Shown here: positions 1 to 8,039 of the stretch, piece by piece
How positions within the stretch are numbered: position 1 is the first letter of the stretch
Layout: each line of letters opens with the position of its first letter
From: an uncultured Candidatus Melainabacteria bacterium
Lineage (GTDB): Bacteria; Cyanobacteriota; Vampirovibrionia; Gastranaerophilales; Gastranaerophilaceae
NCBI GenBank assembly: GCA_934700385.1
Contig: CAKUXO010000005.1
Location: forward strand, 17,491-81,490
Direction of reading: 5' to 3'
DNA: 64,000 bases
Program-made: the position numbers and the translations under genes
Notes under the pieces: generated by a model
Databases searched by the model: none
The model's input: only the letters and a program-made list of their open reading frames with translations
What the model was told of the DNA's origin: nothing

Positions 1-1
1 A

Positions 2-700
2 GTTAAAGGTGGCTTAATTGCTGAAACTGAAGGCTTAAGAGGTTTCATCCCATCTAGCCAATTAAGAACAGGTGCTCCATCTGAAATGCAAGTTGGACAA
101 GAAATTGAAGTTAAAATTCTTGAAGCAGATCCAAAAAGAAACAAACTTATCTTATCTCAAAGACAAGTTTACACTCAACAAAGAGAAATGGTTGCTGATG
201 AAATTATTTCAAGATTAGCAGTTGACCAAGTTGTTGAAGGTGAAGTTGTTAGAATTGCTGATTTCGGCGCATTCGTTGATATCGAAGGAATTGATGGACT
301 TCTTCCAATTTCTGAAATTTCTTGGGAAAGAATTAAACACCCATCTGACGTTATTCAATTAGGTCAAAAAATTCAAGTTAAAATCATTAAAATTGATGAA
401 GATTTAAAACGTATTTCTCTATCTTTAAAAAGAATGGGCGTTAATCCTTGGGAAGAAATCGTTGATAAATTTAAAGAAGGCGATGTAATTAAAGGAACCA
501 TCAATAAAATCACTTCTTTTGGTGCTTTCATTAACATCTACCCAGGAGTTGAAGCATTATTACCATCTTCTGAAATTGCTGATGGTCAAGTTAATATCAA
601 CTCTATGTTTAACTTAGGAGATGAAGTTGAAGTATTAATTAAAAAATTCACTCCTCAAGAACACAGAATTGGTTTATCTATGAAAGATATCCAAAAATAG
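2..700 (+). CDS. rpsA: 30S ribosomal protein S1, 3' part of gene
   Basis: The frame is open from base 2, so the gene begins before the window. It encodes tandem S1 (OB-fold) RNA-binding domains: a truncated one at the window edge, then two complete ones, each with the DFGAFV/SFGAFI strand and a [LP]P-S/I-SE-I segment (LLPISEISW, LLPSSEIAD). The protein helps bring mRNA to the 30S subunit. At least three domains are visible, which fits the shorter three-domain S1 of cyanobacteria as well as a C-terminal piece of a longer one. A strong hairpin terminator follows directly. Confidence 0.85.
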   Translation, partial: VKGGLIAETEGLRGFIPSSQLRTGAPSEMQVGQEIEVKILEADPKRNKLILSQRQVYTQQREMVADEIISRLAVDQVVEGEVVRIADFGAFVDIEGIDGLLPISEISWERIKHPSDVIQLGQKIQVKIIKIDEDLKRISLSLKRMGVNPWEEIVDKFKEGDVIKGTINKITSFGAFINIYPGVEALLPSSEIADGQVNINSMFNLGDEVEVLIKKFTPQEHRIGLSMKDIQK

Positions 701-703
701 TTT

Positions 704-730
704 AAAAGCCCCCTTATGGGGGCTTTTTTA
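704..730 (+). terminator. Rho-independent terminator of rpsA
   Basis: The 10-bp perfect stem AAAAGCCCCC / GGGGGCTTTT has a TTAT loop and runs into a T tract. It lies 3 bases after the rpsA stop and faces the end of the convergent DUF1292 gene. Confidence 0.9.
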
Positions 731-752
731 ATGCTTTTTATTTAATAAATAA

Positions 753-1043
753 TTATTCTTCTTCTAATTCGTCGCCGTCGGTGATAGCGCTTGCAACCAT
801 GTTAAATTCGTCGTCATCTTCAATTACTTCAAAAGTAACTTCGTCATCGGATTTATTCATTCTCATAACAACAATTTCATCTTCTTCATTGTCATCGTTT
901 GTTGGAATTGTATCTTCTTCAACAACAGTTAAAAGAGCGTAGTCTTTATCGTTAACTGTAACGATTTCTTGAAGTTTCATAAAAATTTCTTCACCTTGTT
1001 CACCAATTGTTTTAATAATTTGAGGTGCGTTTTCACTTTGCAT
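753..1043 (-). CDS. DUF1292 family small acidic protein
   Basis: This 96-residue, very acidic protein has the DUF1292 pattern: a nucleus of EIVTVNDKDYALL, then an Asp/Glu-rich linker and a VMRM strand followed by FEVIEDDDEF. Family members are small proteins of unknown function often encoded beside ruvX/yqgF in Firmicutes, and here too the gene lies 11 bases after ruvX on the same strand. A Shine-Dalgarno sequence (AAAGGAAAA on the minus strand) precedes the ATG. The function is unknown. Confidence 0.75.
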   Translation of the reverse strand: MQSENAPQIIKTIGEQGEEIFMKLQEIVTVNDKDYALLTVVEEDTIPTNDDNEEDEIVVMRMNKSDDEVTFEVIEDDDEFNMVASAITDGDELEEE

Positions 1044-1054
1044 TTTGTTTTCCT

Positions 1055-1471
1055 TTATTTTTTACTATCTAAATAATCTTGTAAGATAATAGCAGCAGCG
1101 GTTGTATCTACCAAGCCTTTATTTTTTGTGTATTTTTTTCCTTTGTTTTTAAGGATATTTTCAGCAGCTTCAGAACTAAGTCTTTCATCTTGATATAAAA
1201 TTTCAAAATCTTTTTCAAGCGGTTTTATGAAATTAAGGCAGTTTTTCGCTTGAAAACCTAAAGTGCCATCCATATTATACGGCACTCCGATTAAAATTAA
1301 ATTAGTTTGATAGCTATTACATATTTGAATAATTTCTTCTCTGGCTTTTGAATCTTCTTTTCTTAAGATTAATTTTAAAGGTGTCGCCCCAAGCCAAAGA
1401 GCGTCACTTACAGCAACACCAATTCTTTTAGTACCGATATCAAGCGCTACTATTCTTTTATTTATACCCAT
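1055..1471 (-). CDS. ruvX: RuvX/YqgF family pre-16S rRNA nuclease
   Basis: The 138-residue protein has the RNase H-like YqgF fold. It starts with the strand VALDIGTKRIGVAVSD, whose Asp is a predicted metal ligand, has the IGVPYNMDGTLG segment, and then DERLSSEAA with the conserved acidic residue. It ends with the usual DTTAAAIILQDYL helix. The family completes maturation of the 16S rRNA 5' end and was earlier proposed to be a Holliday junction resolvase. It overlaps the upstream 534-residue gene by 10 bases and is followed by the DUF1292 gene, so the three are one operon. Confidence 0.9.
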   Translation of the reverse strand: MGINKRIVALDIGTKRIGVAVSDALWLGATPLKLILRKEDSKAREEIIQICNSYQTNLILIGVPYNMDGTLGFQAKNCLNFIKPLEKDFEILYQDERLSSEAAENILKNKGKKYTKNKGLVDTTAAAIILQDYLDSKK

Positions 1472-3066
1472 TTTGCCTCTAGTTCATCCATTAAGGCTTT
1501 TAATTCTTCTTTAGATAAAACTGTTTTTTCGTTTTGCCTAAAGATATTGTTTTCTTTTTCTAAAAGATGAGTGCTTAAATAGTAATAAATACTTTTATCA
1601 ATAATTGATGTAACTATTGTTTTTAAATAAGGATTTTCAAAACATAATGAATAAGCGCAGGCTGAACTTGCGTTTAATTTAGCTAATTTTGCAACAAAAG
1701 CAAGAATTAATAATCTTGAGCGAAATTCTGCCATAAAATCTTCATTTGAAATAAAATATTTATCAACTGTTTCAGAAACGAGTTTATTAATTTCATCAAT
1801 TGAAGAAATGTGTTTTTCTTCAATTTTATAGATAATTTCATCCACTTTTTCATTTTGATGATATGAATAATACCAAGTTTCAAGAAATTTTGAATTGATA
1901 AATTTATGAATTTTAGCGTCTGTTAAGTTTAATTTTTCAAGATTTTTGTTTAAATATTCTGAAACATCAAGATTATTTGAATCGATATCATTTAGAAGTT
2001 TTTTCCAAACAATGTATTCATAAGGTAGTTCTGTTGATGTTTTATAATTTTTTTCAAGATAATAATCACAAAGAAGTTTTAAGCCTTCAGGTTCAATGTT
2101 AACAGGCATAGAATCGGCGAAAACACGTTCTATGATAGAGTTAAAGTTTTCTTGCGCAATTGCACCAAAACCAACACAAGAAGTAATCCCTTTCATTAAA
2201 TTCATAGTTAAAAGAACGGTTGTAATTTGTCCGTTTTCTTTTTTTCTTGAAAAAGCTAAAGAAAAATCAGAATTGCCATCAATAAAGCTAATATAGGCTT
2301 TATCTTTTGTTGAATCTTCAATTATTCCTATGTTTTTAAAATTAGGGTTTGCAAAGCTGATTTTTTTAATAGCGTGGTCAATTTTAGAAGCATATTGAGC
2401 AAAAAGTTTTTCTTTTTTAAGGAATTCTAACCCCTCAAGAGCGTAAGGTGAATTTGTTTCTAAAAGCGCTTCCGCTATCATTTTTTGTTCATCTTTATCT
2501 TGCACAATTTGAATTAACAATGAAAACGCATTAGCAAGGTCATCACCTTGAAATTCAGAGGTTAAATTATTTAAAAAATAAACTCTATCTTCTTTTGAAA
2601 TGTTAATATAAAAATCCAGTAAATCTATTTGTACTTCGGGATTTTTAACTGCATCAACTAAAAAATCTTTAACTCCTGATTGAGCAATTGTTTCAGGGGA
2701 ATTGATGTATTTTCTAACATCATGATAATCAAAGTTAATTCCTTTTTGTTTTAAAAGAGAAATTATGAAAAACTTGCGATTATCATCTATTTCACTATTT
2801 TGTAAGAATGTAAAAGCTGTTTTTTCAAAAACATCATCTTCTATTGCTTCTAAAAGAAAAACAGCGCAAACATTAGAATAAACATTTTTTGAATCTGTTA
2901 TTTCTTCAAATAAAATTTTTGCAACAAGAGAATCGTTGCCTATTTTTTTAAGGTTGTCAACATCTTCTTTTAACTGTGAACCTTTTGGCGAAACATTATC
3001 TCTATATTTTTTTAATATCGCCATTACTTCTGCTCTTTGGCGCAATTTTAAGGAAACATTACTCAT
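1462..3066 (-). CDS. Hypothetical 534-residue protein, alpha-helical repeats around a beta-rich core
   Basis: I do not recognise this protein. Residues 1-230 are helix-rich with regularly spaced Leu/Phe pairs (FLLEAIEDD, FLQNSEID), resembling HEAT/ARM-like repeats. About 240-310 looks beta-rich (GIIEDSTKDKAYISFIDG, ITTVLLTMNLMKGI), and the C-terminal half is helical again. It has no signal peptide or membrane segment. Its ATG overlaps the stop of the upstream zinc-finger gene (TAATG) and its end overlaps ruvX, so it is translationally coupled inside the DUF1292-ruvX operon. A housekeeping cytosolic role is only inferred from this position. Confidence 0.7.
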   Translation of the reverse strand: MSNVSLKLRQRAEVMAILKKYRDNVSPKGSQLKEDVDNLKKIGNDSLVAKILFEEITDSKNVYSNVCAVFLLEAIEDDVFEKTAFTFLQNSEIDDNRKFFIISLLKQKGINFDYHDVRKYINSPETIAQSGVKDFLVDAVKNPEVQIDLLDFYINISKEDRVYFLNNLTSEFQGDDLANAFSLLIQIVQDKDEQKMIAEALLETNSPYALEGLEFLKKEKLFAQYASKIDHAIKKISFANPNFKNIGIIEDSTKDKAYISFIDGNSDFSLAFSRKKENGQITTVLLTMNLMKGITSCVGFGAIAQENFNSIIERVFADSMPVNIEPEGLKLLCDYYLEKNYKTSTELPYEYIVWKKLLNDIDSNNLDVSEYLNKNLEKLNLTDAKIHKFINSKFLETWYYSYHQNEKVDEIIYKIEEKHISSIDEINKLVSETVDKYFISNEDFMAEFRSRLLILAFVAKLAKLNASSACAYSLCFENPYLKTIVTSIIDKSIYYYLSTHLLEKENNIFRQNEKTVLSKEELKALMDELEAKWV

Positions 3067-3317
3067 TATTTTTTAGAACTTCCCCATAACATATCAAGAA
3101 TTCTTTGAGCCTCGGCGCTCATAAGTCCATCTTGCAAAATTAAATATTGTACGGCAATAAGAGTACATTCAGAACAAATATTAACCCCAGGGCCTTTAAC
3201 CATTTTAGGTACTTGGGTGTTAGGGCGCTTGCAAAAGCTGCAATATTCAATTTCTTGTTTGGTTTCGCCTATTTTTGAATGTTTCTTTTCAAACGAAACA
3301 ACTTTCTTTTCTTCCAA
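3066..3317 (-). CDS. Stand-alone ClpX-type C4 zinc finger protein
   Basis: This 83-residue protein contains the N-terminal zinc-binding domain of ClpX without the AAA+ ATPase. The ligands are Cys26, Cys29, Cys48 and Cys51, with the same CX2C-X18-CX2C spacing as ClpX, and the GPGVNICSEC segment matches the ClpX GPxVYICDEC region. In ClpX this domain dimerises and binds adaptors and substrates. A free copy could act as an adaptor or inhibitor of the ClpXP machine, but that is inference. It is the first gene of the operon leading to ruvX. Confidence 0.75.
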   Translation of the reverse strand: MEEKKVVSFEKKHSKIGETKQEIEYCSFCKRPNTQVPKMVKGPGVNICSECTLIAVQYLILQDGLMSAEAQRILDMLWGSSKK

Positions 3318-3498
3318 AGTGACTCCTTTACCTTGTTTATTTTATTCTATTCTAAAATGTTTTTTAAGTATATACAACTATTTTACTAAAGTTTTTGGCT
3401 AGTATTAAGTTTTGTAACGAAAATTATTTAAAAATGGCAATTTTTTAATCAAAAAATACTTTATTAATGTACGAGAGATAATTGAGGAGCATTACATT

Positions 3499-3849
3499 AT
3501 GGCAGTTGGCGCAAAAGATACATTAGATAAAGCATTAGTTAAAAAATACCAATCTATGAAAGTGGATAATGCAATTGTTCAAAATTCAATGATTGACCCA
3601 AATAAAATGTTAACAACAATGAACGATTATGCAAATGCTCATCTTGAGGCATATCGAATTCATCAGGCATTGAAAGATATCTGCACAAAAGCAATTTCAA
3701 TGAACATTCAATATACTAAGATGAAATCAGTTAAATCTAAAAAAGAAAGAATTGCGGAAGCAGCAAGAAAAGTTGTTGCAGCTCAAATGGCGAAGAAAAA
3801 TGTTCTTATGCAGAAACTTGCAAAAGAACCACGTCCATCAGTTGCATAG
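3499..3849 (+). CDS. Hypothetical basic helical protein (116 residues)
   Basis: I do not recognise it. It is helical and basic, with Lys-rich stretches (KMKSVKSKKERIAEAARK) and no membrane segment or signal peptide. Its ATG follows a good Shine-Dalgarno sequence (TTGAGGAGC, positions 3482-3490), and it is transcribed alone: about 180 bases of AT-rich promoter region lie upstream and a terminator downstream. Its size, charge and strong translation signals suggest an abundant small nucleic-acid- or ribosome-associated protein, which is speculation. Confidence 0.65.
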   Translation: MAVGAKDTLDKALVKKYQSMKVDNAIVQNSMIDPNKMLTTMNDYANAHLEAYRIHQALKDICTKAISMNIQYTKMKSVKSKKERIAEAARKVVAAQMAKKNVLMQKLAKEPRPSVA

Positions 3850-3887
3850 AAAAAAGATATAAAGGTTTTGTGTGTGTTATTAAATGA

Positions 3888-3915
3888 GCCTCTTTGTTAA
3901 GAGGCTTTTTTCTTT
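3888..3915 (+). terminator. Rho-independent terminator
   Basis: Stem GCCTCTT / AAGAGGC with a TGTT loop, followed by TTTTTTCTTTT. It ends the single-gene unit 3499-3849. Confidence 0.85.
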
Positions 3916-3975
3916 TGTTTACATTCTTAAATATATGTAGTTTAATAGAAGAAGAAGTTAAACGGTTTTGGCGTT

Positions 3976-4926
3976 ATGATAGAAATTTTAAAAACAGAAG
4001 GAAATAAGCTTGTTGAACTAGGAATTAATGAGGCGCAAAGTGGCTCTTGGTTTAACTTAATTGCACCTGCTTATGATGAAATTCAAAAAGTTTCATTAGT
4101 TTTAAATTTAGATGAAAGTTTTTTAAGAAATTCTCTTGACGTCGATGAGCGTTCTCGTATTGAAATTGAAGAAGATAGTGTTTTAATCATCACAAATATC
4201 CCTATAATGGAAGATGAGGGCGCTTATGACACTTTGCCTTTAGGTATTATCTTTACAAGAACAGGCTTTATAACAGTATCTTCAAAGAAAAATAAAGTTA
4301 TAAGCTCTTTTAATAAAGATACCGCTGGTTCATTTAACACACAAGATAAAACAAAATTCCTTTTAGATATTCTTTTTCGTTCAACAAAATATTATTTAAG
4401 ATATTTGAATTATATCTATAAACAATCTGAACAAATTGAAGAAGAATTAAGAAAAACAATGAAAAATAAAGCGCTTTTCCAACTTTTTGAAGTCCAAAAA
4501 TCGCTTGTATATTTTACAACCGCCCTAAAAGATAATTACATCGTACTTCAAAAAATCTTGCGTTTAACTCAATCTAGCAAACAAAATTCTCTTTTAAAAT
4601 TTAATGAAGATGATATTGATTTACTAGAAGACGTTATAATTGAAAACAAACAGGCGCTTGAAATGGTTGAAATGCACAGAAACATTTTAGAAAATATGAT
4701 GGACGCTTTTGCTTCAATTATTTCAAACAATTTAAACATTGTTATGAAATTTTTAACTTCTATAGCAATTATTTTTGCTATTCCAACAATGTTTTCAAGT
4801 TTTTGGGGAATGAATGTTTCTGTTCCTTTTGCTCAAAACCCCCATGGTTTCTTAATTGTTTCTATGATTTCAATTATAGCGGCAATTTTAGCGGCATTTT
4901 TCTTTGCAAAAAAAGGTATGTTTTAA
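3976..4926 (+). CDS. CorA family divalent cation transporter
   Basis: The 316-residue protein has the CorA layout: a long cytoplasmic domain (about residues 1-245) with alternating strands and long helices, then two C-terminal membrane helices. The signature Gly-Met-Asn is present in SFWGMNVSVPF at the end of the first membrane helix, and the second helix ends in the basic tail AKKGMF. The family forms pentameric channels for Mg2+, or Co2+/Ni2+ in some members; the substrate cannot be fixed from sequence. cysK follows 18 bases later and may be co-transcribed. Confidence 0.85.
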   Translation: MIEILKTEGNKLVELGINEAQSGSWFNLIAPAYDEIQKVSLVLNLDESFLRNSLDVDERSRIEIEEDSVLIITNIPIMEDEGAYDTLPLGIIFTRTGFITVSSKKNKVISSFNKDTAGSFNTQDKTKFLLDILFRSTKYYLRYLNYIYKQSEQIEEELRKTMKNKALFQLFEVQKSLVYFTTALKDNYIVLQKILRLTQSSKQNSLLKFNEDDIDLLEDVIIENKQALEMVEMHRNILENMMDAFASIISNNLNIVMKFLTSIAIIFAIPTMFSSFWGMNVSVPFAQNPHGFLIVSMISIIAAILAAFFFAKKGMF

Positions 4927-4944
4927 TTTTTTAAAGGTGATTTT

Positions 4945-5862
4945 ATGAAAATATACAACAATCTTCTTGAATTAATCGGAAATACTCCCTTAGTTAAGAT
5001 TAATTCTCTTAATGATGGCTTGGCTGAGGTTTTAGCTAAAGTTGAATATTTTAATCCAACAGGTTCTATTAAAGACAGAGTTGCTTATAATATGATTAAA
5101 AAAGCACAAGATGAGGGCTTAATTTCACCTAATGAAACAACGATTATTGAACCCACAAGCGGAAACACAGGTATCGGGCTTGCATTAGTTTGTAAGTTAA
5201 TGAATTATGAATTAATTTTAACCATGCCTGAATCAATGAGTAAAGAAAGAAGGGATATTCTAAAGGCTTATGGCGCAAAACTCGTCTTAACGCCTGCTAA
5301 AGACGGCATGGATGGCTCTGTTAAAGAGGCTCAAAAACTTCATAATGAAATTAAAAATTCTTTCATTCCTCAACAATTTGATAATCCAAACAATCCAAAA
5401 ATGCACTATGAAACAACTGCGCTTGAAATTTTTAATGATACAGATGGCAAGGTTGATATTGTGATAGCTGGAATTGGTACAGGGGGCACAATTTCAGGCA
5501 TAGCTAAAAAATTAAAAGAATTAAAACCAAGTATAAAGGCTTATGGAATTGAACCTTTTTCATCACCAATGATTACAAAAAATGTCGCTGGACCTCATAA
5601 AATTCAAGGTATTGGCGCTAATTTTATCCCAAAAAACTTTGACAATAGTGTTGTTGATGAAGTTTTAACAATAACAAATGAAGAAGCAATTGAATATTGC
5701 AGAAATTTAGCCTCAAAAGAAGCGATTTTTGCAGGAATTTCATCTGGTGCTGCTATTTGTGGGGCAATTAAGCTATCAAAACTTGAAGAAAATAAAGATA
5801 AGGTAATTGTTGCAATTTTACCAGATAGCGGCATGAGATATCTTTCAAGCGAAGTATTCTAA
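4945..5862 (+). CDS. cysK: Cysteine synthase (O-acetylserine sulfhydrylase)
   Basis: This fold-type II PLP enzyme of 305 residues makes cysteine from O-acetylserine and sulfide. The PLP lysine is Lys43 in NPTGSIKDR, the substrate loop is EPTSGNTGIGLA, the phosphate-binding glycine loop is GIGTGGTISG, and the C-terminal FAGISSGAA and ILPDSGMRYLS segments are intact. Length and motifs match CysK/CysM. A Shine-Dalgarno AAAGGTG lies 8 bases before the ATG. A perfect 12-bp inverted repeat 30 bases after the stop may end the transcript. Confidence 0.93.
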   Translation: MKIYNNLLELIGNTPLVKINSLNDGLAEVLAKVEYFNPTGSIKDRVAYNMIKKAQDEGLISPNETTIIEPTSGNTGIGLALVCKLMNYELILTMPESMSKERRDILKAYGAKLVLTPAKDGMDGSVKEAQKLHNEIKNSFIPQQFDNPNNPKMHYETTALEIFNDTDGKVDIVIAGIGTGGTISGIAKKLKELKPSIKAYGIEPFSSPMITKNVAGPHKIQGIGANFIPKNFDNSVVDEVLTITNEEAIEYCRNLASKEAIFAGISSGAAICGAIKLSKLEENKDKVIVAILPDSGMRYLSSEVF

Positions 5863-5891
5863 AGATTTTCAAGGGTTTTAAATATTTTTTT

Positions 5892-5922
5892 AAGAGAACA
5901 TAAAATTAAATTATGTTCTCTT
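5892..5922. repeat. Perfect 12-bp inverted repeat between cysK and trpR
   Basis: The arms AAGAGAACATAA and TTATGTTCTCTT are separated by 7 bases. The last two bases of the right arm are the first two of the -35 box TTGACA of the trpR promoter. It has no downstream T tract on the plus strand, so it is either a weak cysK terminator or a regulator site touching the trpR promoter. Confidence 0.7.
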
Positions 5923-5948
5923 GACATATAAATTTATAATGCTATACT
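5921..5948 (+). promoter_or_regulatory. Sigma70-type promoter of trpR-trpB
   Basis: A consensus -35 TTGACA (5921-5926) is followed after 16 bases by TATACT (5943-5948). The start of transcription should fall near 5955, inside the palindromic operator. Confidence 0.7.
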
Positions 5949-5967
5949 GTTTCTATAAATAGAAACA
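5948..5967. promoter_or_regulatory. Probable TrpR operator
   Basis: TGTTTCTATAAATAGAAACA consists of two perfect 9-bp arms around a 2-base centre. It begins at the last base of the -10 box and covers the expected transcription start, 8 bases before the trpR start codon. TrpR proteins are homodimers that bind palindromes and block their own promoter, so tryptophan-dependent autorepression of trpR-trpB is the natural reading. The sequence differs from the E. coli operator core CTAG. Confidence 0.65.
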
Positions 5968-5974
5968 AAAGAAA

Positions 5975-6262
5975 ATGTTAAATCAGATTTCAGAAATATT
6001 ATCAAAAATAAAATCAAAAAACGACCTAGAAAATTTCTTGCTTGAAATTTTAACTAAGTCTGAAGTTGAAACCTTATCTAAACGATGGCGCATTTTAACA
6101 ATGTTAAAAGAAGGTTATACTCAACGAGAAATAGCGCAAGAGCTTAATGTTAGTTTATGCAAAGTTACTCGTGGGTCAAAAATCTTAAAAGATAAAAATG
6201 CGATTATTACAAAATATTTAGATAAGGAATTTAAAAATGAACAACTTAATGACAAATTATAA
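5975..6262 (+). CDS. trpR: Trp repressor
   Basis: The 95-residue helical protein aligns with E. coli TrpR over its core: LTKSEVETLSKRWRILTML corresponds to the helix carrying the tryptophan-binding Arg, QREIAQELNVSLCKVTRGS to the helix-turn-helix, and TRGSKILK to the TRGSNSLK ligand and DNA-binding segment. It therefore probably binds L-tryptophan as co-repressor. The ATG is very close to the predicted transcription start, leaving almost no 5' leader. Its end overlaps trpB, so the two are translationally coupled. Confidence 0.85.
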   Translation: MLNQISEILSKIKSKNDLENFLLEILTKSEVETLSKRWRILTMLKEGYTQREIAQELNVSLCKVTRGSKILKDKNAIITKYLDKEFKNEQLNDKL

Positions 6263-7439
6263 TATCAGACCTGATGAAAACGGATTTTTTGGCGATTTTG
6301 GCGGAAATTATCTTCCTGAAGCATTCCACAAAGAATTAAAAAACATTGAAACATCTTTTCTTGAAGCAATTAAAGATGAAGAATTTTTAGCTGAACTTGA
6401 TGATTTACTTAAAAATTATGTCGGCAGACCAAGCCCGATTTATTTTGCTAAAAATTTATCTAAAAAATATGGGGCTAATTTTTATTTTAAAAGAGAAGAT
6501 TTAAACCACACAGGCGCTCATAAAATTAATAATTCCCTTGGCGAGGCACTTTTAGCTAAAAAAATGGGAAAGAAAAAACTAATTGCTGAAACAGGTGCCG
6601 GCTCTCATGGCGTTGCAACAGCCACAGCAGCGGCTTTAATGGGGCTTGAATGTGATATTTATATGGGCGAAGTAGATATTCAAAAAGAAAAACCAAACGT
6701 TGATAAAATGAAAATTTTAGGCGCTAATATTATTAGCGTTACAAGTGGCACAAAAACCCTCAAAGAAGCGGTTGATGAAGCGTTTTGCGCTTATTCAAAA
6801 GAATATGAAACAGCATTTTATGCGATTGGTTCTGTTGTAGGCCCACATCCATTTCCAATGATTGTTGAATATTTCCAATCTGTAATAGGCAAAGAAGCGC
6901 ACGCTCAATTTAAAGAAATTAATAACACACTCCCTGATTGCGCTATAGCTTGTGTTGGTGGTGGCTCTAATGCCATAGGACTTTTTAGCGGCTTTTTAAA
7001 TGACACCGAAGTTGAACTTTTTGGGGTAGAACCCTTAGGAAAAGGTGAAAAAATCGGCGAAAATGCCGCTAGTATAACTTATGGTAAAGATGGAATTATC
7101 CACGGCTTTAAATGTCTTTTATTACAAGATGAAAATGGTAATCCACTTGACGCTTATTCAATTGCAAGTGGATTAGATTACCCTGGGGTTGGTCCAAAAC
7201 ATTGTTACTTAAATAAGATAGGTAGAGTGCAATATAAAACAGTAAATGACAAAGAAGCAATTAACGCTTTTTATGAATTATCTAGAACTGAAGGTATTGT
7301 TCCAGCCCTTGAAAGCTCTCATGCTATTGCTTATGCTATTAAAATAGCGCCAAATTATCAAAATAAAAATATCTTAATTAACCTTTCAGGCAGAGGCGAT
7401 AAAGATATCGACTTTGTTTTAGGATTAGGTGAAGTTTAA
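6237..7439 (+). CDS. trpB: Tryptophan synthase beta chain
   Basis: The 400-residue PLP enzyme converts indole plus serine to tryptophan. The PLP lysine is Lys96 in HTGAHKINNS, and the catalytic Glu lies in AETGAGSHG. The phosphate-binding loop is CVGGGSNAIG, and the C-terminal NLSGRGDKD motif is intact. It belongs to the TrpB1 type that pairs with TrpA. Two starts are possible, 6237 and 6249; the second gives the usual MTNYN-type N-terminus and a smaller overlap with trpR. No trpA or other trp gene is in the window, so this may be an indole-salvage unit or the rest of the pathway lies elsewhere. Confidence 0.93.
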   Translation: MNNLMTNYNIRPDENGFFGDFGGNYLPEAFHKELKNIETSFLEAIKDEEFLAELDDLLKNYVGRPSPIYFAKNLSKKYGANFYFKREDLNHTGAHKINNSLGEALLAKKMGKKKLIAETGAGSHGVATATAAALMGLECDIYMGEVDIQKEKPNVDKMKILGANIISVTSGTKTLKEAVDEAFCAYSKEYETAFYAIGSVVGPHPFPMIVEYFQSVIGKEAHAQFKEINNTLPDCAIACVGGGSNAIGLFSGFLNDTEVELFGVEPLGKGEKIGENAASITYGKDGIIHGFKCLLLQDENGNPLDAYSIASGLDYPGVGPKHCYLNKIGRVQYKTVNDKEAINAFYELSRTEGIVPALESSHAIAYAIKIAPNYQNKNILINLSGRGDKDIDFVLGLGEV

Positions 7440-7600
7440 GTTGTGTTTTATGTGAAAATATTAAGAAATGTAACAATATATAAAATATAGAGCAATTATT
7501 CAAAGTAAATATACTTTATATATATGTAACACAAAAGTTTTCACAAAACACACACTAACACTACACACTAACCTTTACACGAGAATCAAAATCAAATTTA

Positions 7601-7627
7601 AGCCTCATTAATTGAGGCTTTTTGTTT
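7601..7627 (+). terminator. Rho-independent terminator before acpS
   Basis: Stem AAGCCTCA / TGAGGCTT with loop TTAAT, followed by TTTTGTTTTATT. It ends trpR-trpB or a short RNA made from the 160-base gap upstream. Confidence 0.85.
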
Positions 7628-7653
7628 TATTATTTTAGTGTTATTATTTTTTT

Positions 7654-8007
7654 ATGTTATCAATTGGTGTAGATATTGAAGATATATCACGTTTTAAGGA
7701 TAAAACCTTAGAAGAAAATAAAGCATTTTTAGATAAAATTTATACTAAAGATGAACTTAACTATTGCTTTAAATCTAAAAATTTTGCACAACACTTAGCT
7801 GCAAGATTTTGCGCAAAAGAAGCGGTTGTTAAGGCTATGTCTAATTTATACGATAAAACAATATCTTATAAAAAAATTGAAATAATAAAAAATCCAAACG
7901 GTTCTGTTTGTGTTTCAATAGATATCGAAGAATTGAAAAAATATAAAATCTTGCTTTCAATTTCTCATGAAAAAGAAAAGGCAATTGCTTTTGTAGTTGT
8001 TGTATAA
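7654..8007 (+). CDS. acpS: Holo-[acyl-carrier-protein] synthase
   Basis: The enzyme moves 4'-phosphopantetheine from CoA to the acyl carrier protein. At 117 residues it has the usual AcpS length. The Mg2+ ligands are Asp7 in IGVDIEDI and Glu56 in RFCAKEAVVKA, and the C-terminal LLSISHEKEKAIAFVVV segment carries the conserved SHxxxxA pattern. No Shine-Dalgarno sequence precedes the ATG; only a T-rich stretch with TTATTATT is seen, so the mRNA may be leaderless. Confidence 0.88.
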   Translation: MLSIGVDIEDISRFKDKTLEENKAFLDKIYTKDELNYCFKSKNFAQHLAARFCAKEAVVKAMSNLYDKTISYKKIEIIKNPNGSVCVSIDIEELKKYKILLSISHEKEKAIAFVVVV

Positions 8008-8039
8008 TAAAAAGGTTATCATTTAATTTTGGAGGAACA

